A stretch of 16,409 nt of DNA from Ochromonadaceae sp. CCMP2298 (lineage: Eukaryota > Sar > Synurophyceae > Ochromonadales > Ochromonadaceae): the NCBI GenBank assembly GCA_026770595.1, contig MU634073.1:1-16409 (forward strand), read 5' to 3'. Below, in pieces: positions 1 through 8,700 of this stretch (the first letter of the stretch is position 1; every line of letters starts with the position of its first letter). The position numbers were made by a program, and so were the translations under genes. The notes beneath the pieces were generated by a model that was given only the letters and a program-made list of their open reading frames with translations, ran no database searches and was not told where the DNA came from.

Positions 1-540
1 ATTTTGGTGAGAAATTTTCTCACTTTTTTTTTTCAGGGTGAGAAAATAGTGAGAAAATTTCTCATAGTGAAATATTTTCTCACCGTTATCTCACAGGATA
101 GTTTACGGGTGTACCAAATCGTTTCTGATCTATTCAATATGTGTCTAGGATCTGTTTGGTGGCCTAGATGAAGTACGGCGGCGGCTCCGGGCTTCAAACA
201 ACCCCAAAATGGCACCTGGAGAGGGTGCAGCACCACCTGCTAAAGATCCTGAGAAATTTTCTCACTAAATTACTCACATCGAGATGAGGTTGAGACATTT
301 CTCATTATGAGTAGTTTAGAATCTCTGTATGAGTAATTTTCTCTCCAACTGAGAAGTTTTCTCATTATAAGTATTTACTCACATGGAGTAATTTTCTAAC
401 AAAATGAGGTATTTTCTCATCATGTGTGTAAGTTTACTCACGTGGAGTAATTTCTCACAAAATGAGACTTTTTCTCTATATGAGTATTGACTCATAATGA
501 GATTACTTCTCAATATTGGAACTCAATATGAGTATTCGCT
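1..540. repeat. TGAG/CTCA-rich degenerate repeat field
   Basis: AT-rich sequence crowded with short inverted motifs of the form TGAGAAA-n-TTTCTCA, for example 7-23 (GTGAGAAA, one base, TTTCTCAC) and 250-265. Around 373-485 two head-to-tail copies of a unit of about 55-60 bp can be seen, each beginning TTTACTCAC then GTGGAGTAA or ATGGAGTAA. Bases about 100-245 are an unrelated, more GC-rich interruption. A 67-codon minus-strand frame crosses the interruption, but it matches no family I know. No gene is supported here. The field could be a decayed satellite or transposon-derived sequence. Confidence 0.6.
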
Positions 541-582
541 ATGTGCCTCGCTGGGCTGCAGGAGCGGGGCGCAATAGCCAGG

Positions 583-644
583 AGTAGGTGTTTGTGTTCG
601 GTCCAGAGGCAGGCCTGCCTCTGGACCGAACACAAACATCATCT
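583..644. repeat. 62-bp near-perfect palindrome
   Basis: Bases 589-613 are the exact reverse complement of 614-638, giving 25-bp arms with no spacer. After one mismatch (588/639) pairing resumes for five more base pairs (583-587 with 640-644). The centre reads GGCAGGCCTGCC. It could form a cruciform in DNA or a long hairpin in RNA. It is more GC-rich than the surrounding AT-rich spacer. Confidence 0.9.
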
Positions 645-1156
645 TCAAAAAAAAGGTATTGAGTGAGGTTTGGGTGATGGATTTTGAAACCAATCCAACT
701 TCAATCAAACACTAGTTTTTGAAATGTGCAATACTAATATTACAGTACTAAAATGATATTAAAAAGGGACTTAACATTGACATATATCAATAAAAAAGTG
801 AATTAAGTTTCTTTTTAGGCGGTTTTGGCTAGTGTTTTTGGCGTTTTTTTAGTACCGATACCGTCAGTTGATTTCGGCGGACCCGCAAATCGCAAGTTGT
901 CACAGATATTACGCACTGACATTCATTTTTTGCACATAGCCGACGCCAGTATTGGTAGGTTCCTAGGTGTGGACGCCAAGACCGCTCTCAAGGATGACTG
1001 GCGCTCCGCCCTCCCAACAAAGTCTTGACGTCTTGGGCTGATCTGCTGATAGCTTGGCCTTGCCGACTCATATTCATCTGTTGCTCCATTACTGTTCCCC
1101 CTTCTGTTCGGCTACGCGCACTATCCCTCCGACTTTGCACTGCGAATGCGAGGAAG
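645..1156. other. 5' flank of UTP13, no supported gene
   Basis: Bases 645-820 are AT-rich; composition becomes coding-like from about 940. The UTP13 frame is open from 998 (after a TGA at 995-997), but its first ATG is at 1157. A five-codon upstream ATG frame at 1146-1163 (ATGCGAGGAAGATGCTGA) overlaps the main start, and another ATG at 994 opens a 15-codon frame. Such upstream frames may lower translation. A CTTTTTAG acceptor-like motif near 811-818 leaves a 5'-UTR intron possible. No clear TATA box was seen. Confidence 0.5.
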
Positions 1157-4100
1157 ATGCTGAAGCAGACGAACGATGGATTAAGCAAAGTCTGGAAGGT
1201 GCACAGGTTCTCCAACCCCTTCTATGGAGGCGGAAAGGTCGAAGTTCCACTGTCGGAAAGCCGTATTGTCTGTCTATTCGAAGGCAATGTTAGCATTGTG
1301 GACCTGGACGGCACCAAGGGGACGAAGTCGCGGTCGCTTCTCCCCGAGAAGGAAGCGGAAGCCAATCCTGTAGTTTGCTTCTGCTGCCACCCCACGAAGG
1401 AGGAGATCGTGGTGGCGACGCAAAAGTCTGTCCTCCATCACTACAGTTTCGCGACTGAGGAGGGTGGGGATGCCAGATCGAGTAGCGGCAGTAGCAGTAA
1501 AAGTGACAGTACTGACCCAATAGCCATATGTATGCGCACCATCAAGGCGGGAAATATGCCCATCCTGTGCATGGCGCTGGACCCTTCGGGTACACTACTG
1601 GCCACGGGTTCGGCAGACCGTTCTGTAAAGGTGTGGGATCTGGCGGGTGGGTTCTGCACTCACAGCTTCAAGGAGCACACCGACATAGTGCGCTTGGTAC
1701 AGTTCTACGCCCCCCTGGGAGGTCCGCCGCGGTTGGTCAGCTGTGGGGAGGACAACTGCGTGCGCGTGTTCGACCTCTCCAAGAGCAAGGCAGAGGCCGC
1801 CCTGCGCGAGCACGTCAGCCTGCCCACCGCAGTGGCTGTCAGCGCCGATGGTGTGCTGCTGGCCTCGTGTGGGAGAGACAAGGTACGTTTTCTTGGTGGT
1901 GGGTGCTGTGGGTTGTACTTGGGGCATGCGATGGGTACCATTACACGACGAATTGAAAGGGTTCAGGTCCCGCACATGTGCATGTTTATGCGTATATGTG
2001 ACTGCCTTGTTTGAGAACTGCAAGGCATGTAATATGTGTATTATGTGTTCGTGCGTCCATGACATCTATGTATAGTATGTGTTCATGCATCCATGATATC
2101 TGGTTTCTCCGCCAATGAGAATATCAGAATTGTTCGGATGCTACATAGAACCATAGAACATCCTCCCCGACCATATCAGCGCCGCTGCCTCCTATGCACT
2201 CACTGAAGGAAAGTGGGGATATACCAAAAAGATATTATATACATGATATCCTAATCCAGTGTTCTGGCTGTGTTTTTAGAAATCCACATCTCCGTCTTTA
2301 TGCTGACACGTCTTCTCCTCTTCCCCACTGATGTTCTCTTGTCTCTGTCCTCTTATCTTCTCTGTTCAGGTGGTGAACGTGTACCTCACGCGAAAGTACG
2401 TACACCTGCAGACAGTGCCGATCCTGGAGGAGCTCGAGGCGCTCGTGTTTCTCAGCAAACAGCATGGCGAGCAGATACTCACTGGGGGCAGTGAGCAAAT
2501 CAGGGGGGGGGTGACTTCTTCGAACGTGCTGGTTACTGCTGGAGGGAGCGGCGTGCTCAAGTTCTTCCACCTGGTCATGGCGGGTACTTTTTCGATCACA
2601 CCGCTGCTGCACTTCCCCCTCTCGCCTGCGCTCCGTGGCCTTCCCGGGAGGCCTCAAGTGACCCTGGGAGACGCGCATACCAGAGCGGGGCAAGGCAATG
2701 ACGTAGATACGCTGCGGGGGGTTAGCTCTCTGCACTACCTCCCCTCCACGCAGCAGCTGCTCACCGTGACGAAGGAGTACAACTTGTGCAGCTACGATAT
2801 GTAAGTTACGCCACAGATCCCCCACTGCTTCCCTCTCCAAGTTCCTGTGATTTTCGCCCCCGTACCCCCAATCTGATTTTATCTCTTCCCCTCTCATCTC
2901 TCCCCTCTCATCTCTCCCCTCTCATCTCCCCCCCCCCCCCGCAGCTCTGCCTTCCCGCAATATCTAAAGCAGCTCCACGCCGCGGCCAACAGCAGCGACC
3001 TGCAGAGCATCGAGCCCGCCAGTCTGCTGATCGGCAGCCAGGGTGAGATCCTCGACCTGGCCCTTATTCCCCCCATAAAGGGGGCAGGGGGGCCCTTAGG
3101 GGGGATGTGTTTCCGACTGGCGATGGTTACGAACTCGTCGCAGGTGCGCGTGATCGACGAGCGCTTCTCCTGCACGCTGCTGGAGGGACACCGGGACATC
3201 GTGCTATCCGTGGCGGCTAGTCCGGACGGGTAAGCCTAGTCCCTTTATAAAACTGTGTGTGAAAATGTGTGTGTGAGTGTATGAGTGTGTGTGTGTTTGT
3301 GAGTGTGTGTGTGTGTGTGTGCTAGTGTGTCTACATAGAACATTGAACCTCTGCACGCTTCGAAGCCGATCCGACTGCGGCAGGGGAACCAGCACCTAGT
3401 GCCTCCCCTTCCAGTGTCCGCGACCCGGTCAATACGTGTGCTATAGTATCTCCACCCCCTTGGGTGGGGACAGGAACTGGGTGTGACGCGCAGCCCCCAC
3501 GCGTTAAAATGACGCAGGGGGATAATTATCTGCGTTGTCCTCAATCTTCTCCTTGCCATCTTTCGTTTGTATCACAGTATAGTCTACTCTGCTCCTCAGT
3601 CCTCCCCATCCCTTGTATTGTATGTCGATCAACACTCTTGCACCCTAACACCCTAACATATTCTTATTCCACCTACCTCTCAGACTCTGGCTAGTGACCT
3701 CCTCGAAGGACCACCAGTGCCGCGTGTGGAGCCTGGGCAGCCGCCAGTGCGTAGCGGTCTGTGTGGGGCACACAGACGCCGTGGGCGCGGTCACCCTCTC
3801 CACCTGCCCCGCCACCTACGCATCCAGGGGGGCCTTCGTGGTCAGCGGGGGGGCGGACAAGATCCTCAAGCGCTGGGCCCTGCCAGTGCACGCCCTGGAC
3901 TCCAAACAGAGCGCACTGTCAGCCTCGCACAGTGTGCGGGCCCACGACAAAGACATCAACTCCGTCGCGCTGTCCCCTAACGACGCGCTGGTCGCTTCTG
4001 CCTCGCAGGACAAGACCGTGCGTCTCTGGCGCACAACGGACCTGTCGCCAGTAGCCACTCTGCGCGGGCACAAGAGGGGCGTGTGGAAGGTATGGTTTCA

Positions 4101-5278
4101 AGGTTGACTTTGTATTTTCCACACTTATCCTGCCTCTCTCTCCTAACACACACGCTTAGGTCGCCTTCTCGCCCGTGGACAAGGTGCTGGCCAGCTGCGC
4201 GGGGGACCGCACGGTGCGTCTGTGGTCCGCCGTAGACCACGTGTTGCTGCGCACCTTCGAGGGCCACACGGCCTCTGTGCTGGCCGTCAAGTTCGTCAAC
4301 CGGGGCGCGCAGCTGCTCTCCGCGGGGGCCGACGGCCTCATCCGCTTGTGGACCGTGCGCACGGGGGAATGCGAGGCCACGCTGGACGAGCACTCAGACC
4401 GCATCTGGGCCCTGGAGTGCCTAGAAACCGATCGGGCCGACCCCGAGCAGGGTGAGGGGGGGCAGTCGGGGGGGCTGTTCTTCTTCTCGGGCGGGAGTGA
4501 CTCCAGACTGGTGCTGTGGAAAGACGCTACCGAGGAAGACGCGCTGCTGCAGATGCGAGAGAGGGAAGACGCCCTGGTGGTGGAGCAGCAGATGCAGAAC
4601 CACATGCGGGCGGGTCACTACGGCAAGGCCCTCAAGGCGGCCCTGGAGCTGGGCCACTCCCTCAAGGTGTTGCAGATCCTGACCGCCATTCTGGAAGCCG
4701 ACAAACCCCCCCAATCCTCCAGAGCTGGGGAGCTGGTACAAAAACCTTTCGAGAGTGACTGGTCGCGCCGCCTGGACCCCTATGTGCGGTCATTCAGCCC
4801 CGAGCAGCTGGACAGGGTGGCCAGCTACCTGCCAGAGTGGAACACCAATGCGCGCTACTGCTACCCCTGCCAGATGCTGCTCTACTCTCTGCTGCGCGTC
4901 GCCCGCGCCAGCGAGCTGGTTCTGCGCCGGCCGGTGGTGGAGGCTCTGCCGGCGCTGCTGTCCTACTCCCAGAGGCACTACCAGCGCCTCGACCGCCTCC
5001 AGCAGGCCTCCTATCTGCTCGGCTACTTCACTTCGAAAATGGCCCTGCTGCCTCAGCAGAGAGTCGAGAGGGGGCAGAAGAGGGTCGAGAGGGGGCCGGT
5101 TTCTGACATGGAGGTGGAAGATGAAGATGATGATGAGGAAGACCTGCCTGTGCTCTTCGCGCCACTACAAGAGCGGGAGGAGGCTGAGGAGGCTGAGATG
5201 TCTATGGGTGCTCCGAACAAGAGGTCAGCGACTAGTGCGGTGGGGTCCAGGCGCAAGAACAGACGCACCACGGACTAA
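1157..5278 (+). CDS. UTP13: UTP13/TBL3, WD40 subunit of U3 snoRNP (SSU processome)
   Basis: Exons 1157-1882, 2370-2800, 2945-3229, 3684-4089 and 4160-5278 join in frame to 988 aa; all four introns are GT-AG. The product is a nucleolar double beta-propeller protein of the UTP-B complex that helps fold and cleave pre-18S rRNA. Seen: the family N-terminus NPFYGGGK; WD units such as GSADRSVKVWDL, SSKDHQCRVW, HDKDINSVALSPND, SQDKTVRLW, RTFEGHTASVLAVKF and SAGADGLIRLW; a linker with SDSRLVLWKD; then the Utp13 C-terminal helical domain (about residues 755-925) with GHYGKALKAALEL, WNTNARYCYP and QRHYQRLDRLQQASYLL. The start is the first ATG in frame (A at -3) and gives the expected N-terminus. It is longer than the roughly 810-aa yeast and human proteins because of a Ser-rich insert in exon 1, an HAAANSSDLQSIEP insert in exon 3, and an acidic then basic C-terminal tail. 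Confidence 0.95.
1883..2369 (+). other. UTP13 intron 1
   Basis: A 487-bp phase-0 intron, GTACGT to TTCAG, with a TC-rich 3' tract. It interrupts a WD repeat between GRDK and VVNVYLTRKY. Two imperfect copies of a roughly 34-bp unit (TATGTGTTCgTGCgTCCATG type) lie at about 2042-2103. No snoRNA with convincing C and D boxes was found, although the host encodes a snoRNP protein. Confidence 0.9.
2801..2944 (+). other. UTP13 intron 2
   Basis: A 144-bp intron, GTAAGT to CCGCAG, splitting an isoleucine codon after two bases. Its 3' half is three or more copies of a CTCTCATCTCTCCC unit (about 2886-2930) followed by a C run of about 13, making an unusually long pyrimidine tract. Confidence 0.9.
3230..3683 (+). 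other. UTP13 intron 3 with GT microsatellite
   Basis: A 454-bp intron, GTAAGC to CTCTCAG, splitting a glycine codon after two bases. It carries a GT-rich microsatellite at about 3253-3330. A small C/G hairpin lies at 3452-3467 (CCACCC, 4-nt loop, GGGTGG). Two CCCTAAC copies at 3642-3657 probably supply the branch point, since CTAAC lies 28-38 nt before the acceptor. No gene is seen inside. Confidence 0.9.
4090..4159 (+). other. UTP13 intron 4
   Basis: A 70-bp phase-0 intron, GTATGG to GCTTAG, between RGVWK and VAFSPVDK of a WD repeat. A CTAAC branch-point-like motif lies at 4142-4146, about 13 nt before the acceptor. Confidence 0.9.
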
Positions 5279-5743
5279 CGCAGGCAGATGCGTTTCTCTA
5301 TTAATAGTAAAGTTTGAAGGACTATTGTGCGGTCAGTATACTGTATTATATGTAACTAAGGCGGGATAATCGGAGCTCCGAAGCGAGAATTTTTCAAGTG
5401 CCCGGATTCCCTATTCAAATTGCTCGTATGTGTCTCCATTTTTGTCGTCGTTACACACGACTTTATGGATCTGAATCAGCAGAAGAGTGGTTCACAAATT
5501 TGTGTGCAACGACGCCAAATTAGCGAAACATTGGCGCTTTGCGAACAGAAAATAGGGTTTTCGGGCACTGAAGAGCGTCACTTTATTATACATCCTCGGC
5601 ATTGAGGACACCTGTCGAACCCACTGTACGTACTGTACGTACTGTACGGACGCAAGTGCGGCTAATGCCCCCTTACCCGGATTCCCGAAGCAAATGTATT
5701 TTCGTTGGCAATATCTTCTATTTTTCCATTATACAGGTAAAGA
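5279..5743. other. Spacer between converging UTP13 and CCDC180-like genes
   Basis: This holds the 3' UTRs of both genes. Three direct 9-bp repeats (ACTGTACGt/g) fill 5623-5649, and the 11-mer CCCGGATTCCC occurs at 5401 and again at 5676. A 61-codon plus-strand frame at 5420-5605 lacks the codon bias of the real genes and matches no family, so it is not called. No AATAAA is seen for UTP13. Confidence 0.6.
5582..5587 (-). promoter_or_regulatory. Candidate poly(A) signal of CCDC180-like gene
   Basis: TTTATT on the plus strand reads AATAAA on the minus strand, about 157 nt past the stop codon of the minus-strand gene. It is plausible by position and motif only. Confidence 0.4.
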
Positions 5744-8700
5744 TTAAACGTTTCCTCTCCGGAGCATATCTACCTGCCTGTTCCATCGCTCGATCCAGCT
5801 GACCTCTTGGCGCAGCACCAGGTCGTAATCCGCCCGCACCTCCTCGAAAGTGGCGCCTATGTACTGCGTGAACCGCGCCACCGCCGCGTCTCTTTCCGCC
5901 ACCACGATGCGGTGCGCCGTGCTGACCAGACCCCTCGCTGCGCTCTTCTCCCTCAACGCCTGCCCCCAGGCGTCACTCAGCAGCGAGGGGGCGGCCTCGG
6001 AGGGAGGTGCCTTCGGTGCACCCTTCTTGCCCTTGTCTGGGGACCCCGGGGGTGGCGCGGCGGCGGTATCCTTTGGGTCGGACCCCAGATCCAGCACCAG
6101 ATCCTCCGCCCCCCTGACCACAGCAGCAGTGTGCTGCGCGTCGATCCCATCCCAGTGGCGGGTCTGCGACCGGTCCTCGGCGCCCTGCGAGACCGCCTCG
6201 CGGATGCGCTGCTGTTTGCGCAGCTTCTTGAGCGTCATGTGCTTCTTGGGGATGGCCGTGTCGGGCGGCACTTGCAGCTGCTCCTGGCGCAGGGTCGAGT
6301 CCAGCAGCTGCAGCAGGCCCGCCCCGCACAGCGCCGCGTCCTCGAAAAACGCCTTCAGGTGGTCTGTCTGGCTGCGCACCAGGAGCGTGCGGAACCTCCC
6401 CACATGCTCCACGAGCTCCTTCGAGCGCTGGCTCTCCTTTAGATCCAGCTCGGTCAGCTCGTCGGCTAGATCTGGTGAGCCCAGGCGGGGCCGCAGCAGT
6501 CTCTCGTGCTTCTCGCGGCCCTTCTCCCACACAGCCAGCAGCTTCCCGAACTCCGCCACCTTCTGCTGCTTGTCCAGCCGTGCGAGTTCGATGAAGGCGG
6601 CGGTCATAGAGCGTAGACATATGGCGGGTACGCCTAGACGGGTGGTGTACTTGGACTCCTCCTCTCTCCCATCCCCCCCATCCCCCCCATCCCCATCCCC
6701 CAGGGCGGGGGGGCCATCCTTGGCCACGTCCTTGGCAACGAGGCGCCTGGCCAGCACGTCCTCAGAGCGTGCCACCTGAGCCCACAGTCGTTTCCACGCT
6801 CTCTCTCGGTGCCCCCCCCGCCCCAAAAGTTTGTCCCGGCTCTCTGCCAGCCACTGCTGCAGGGCTGCGGGCACGCCGCCCTCGCCCAGCACGGCGCCTA
6901 GCCCCTCGCTGGTGTAGAGGTCTCTCGTCTCCTTCCTGCACACCCTGTCCACCTCCTCGAACACCTCTTCGAGCGTCTGCTGGGGCGCGTCAGCCACTAG
7001 CGCCGCAAGCTCCGCCGCCCCGCCCGCCCCCGCCCCACCCCAGGACAGAGCTCGGTCCTGCGGCATCCAAGGCAGATCGGGCAGCGGGGGTGTGGCCCCC
7101 TCTACCACGCGCAGGTACGTGACGCGCTGCTGCGCCGTAATTCGCACCTGCACCAGCAGGTCCCAGCTTGCCGTGCACTGCTGCAGCTCCGCCCCACCCA
7201 CACCCTCGTCCACCTCGGGATAGTCCCCCGAGCTCAAAACCCGCTCCACCTCAGCGCAGCAGAACTCCAACTTCGCCAACAGGGCGTCCAGCCCCCCCGC
7301 AGCGCGCTCGTCCCTGCCCACCTCTGTGCGGATCCGCTCCTGTGCGCGCCTCCGCGGGGCGCCGTATTTCTGCCCCAATCCCTCAGACATGGCTACGTCT
7401 TGTGTGCACTTTTTGTACTTTGCGGAAAACTCTTCCTGGCACTTGCAGCTCTGCTGCTGCTGCTCCTCCAGGCGCCTGATGCCCTCCACCCACTCGGCCG
7501 ACACGGCCTCGATCTCCGCACACTGCCCCTCCACCAGCTGCTCGATCTCCGTTATCTCCGATGCGCTGTAGCCCCCCTCCGCGCCCGCCACCTGCGGCGG
7601 ACAGATCTTGCGAAAGTCGCGCGAGAAGAAGGCTATTGCGTGTGTCTCCTCCTGCGCCAGCTGGTGCAGCTGCGCCACCCGTGCCTGCACCGCGGCCTCG
7701 AAGGACTGCGAGATGCCGCGCGCGCGCACGTCGATGGCCTGCAGAAATGCGAGGTTTTTAAAGTCGCCGGAGAGGGAGTTGCGCTGGCCTGCCATGTCGG
7801 TGATGTAGCCGTCGCACTCGGCCTTCCCGGCCGCATAGAGGGTGTCAAAGGTCTCCATGGCGTGGATCATCTTCTGCTGTATGAGGGCTATGTGCCTCCA
7901 AGTCTTCTCCTTGTGGCCCAGCAATTCCGCCTCTCGGGGCTGCTTTATCTGCGTCTCCACCCGCCCCCGGCGCGGCCAGTGGTTGCGAATCTGGTCCTCT
8001 AGGTGGTCGGTCAGCTCCGTCTTCGCGAAGTGCGCCTGCTTCTCCGCGAAGTGCGTGCGTCTGCATGCCTCTCTCTCCGCATCCACAATGACACTGTCGC
8101 GGATACCCCCCACCAGTGCCCGCACCCGCTCTGCTCCCACCTCCACCACCAAAACCCACGTCGTTCCCTGGGGGGTCAGCGGCGGGTGCGCAAATATATA
8201 TGCCGCCTCCGCCTCCACCGCGAGCCGCTTTTTGACCCGTGCCGCGAGGCTTTTGGTCTGCGCGTAAACCTCCAGCTGGCTGGGGGACAGGGCCCTGAGC
8301 GGGTGCGGCGGCCCCTCCTCCACTGGCGGCTTCTTTCCCTTCACCTCCACCACCTCTGGAGCCTCCTCAAGGTCCCCCAAGTCCAGGAAGTGCTTGGCCA
8401 TGGCTGCCTCGTACTCATCCAAATCGTCTTCCTGCAGCAGCCCCACCTCCGCAGCGCACAGGGGCAGCCTCGAGAGGGCCGTGACGTATATGCACTCGCT
8501 GTGCGGGGCCCTGAGCAGAGCCAGAGCCGCCGCACCTGCACCACCATCTGCACCTGCACCGTCTGCACCGTCCCCTGCACCCCCCACAGCCCCCACAGCC
8601 CCCACAGCCTCCACAGCCTCGGGGGCGGGCTCGGGCGGGCAGAAGGCTCCATCCTCGTTCTTGAATCGGAACACCACGCCATTCTCAGTCACAGTGCGAT

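Noticed and set aside
523-708. 61-codon minus-strand frame across the palindrome
   Set aside because: Its centre is generated by the palindrome itself. The rest is AT-rich spacer with no family resemblance.
825-1028. 67-codon plus-strand frame upstream of UTP13
   Set aside because: It starts with TTG rather than ATG, has no recognisable family, and no good donor joins it to the UTP13 start. It is left as 5' flank.
2490-2520. Frameshift at the 8-9 G run in UTP13 exon 2
   Set aside because: The frame stays open and WD40-like on both sides of the run, and the exon joins both neighbours in frame.
1883-3683. snoRNA genes in UTP13 introns
   Set aside because: The host gene makes this attractive, but I found no C/C' and D/D' boxes with a terminal stem and no convincing H/ACA hairpins.
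4755-5369. 204-codon plus-strand frame overlapping the UTP13 last exon
   Set aside because: It is out of frame with UTP13, whose domain match is clear, and its composition (Cys, Trp, Arg) is typical of a frame-shifted shadow.
5850-6779. 309-codon and other plus-strand open frames over 5807-8860
   Set aside because: They are shadows of the long minus-strand exon, with Ser/Arg/Pro-rich low-complexity content and no continuation across introns.
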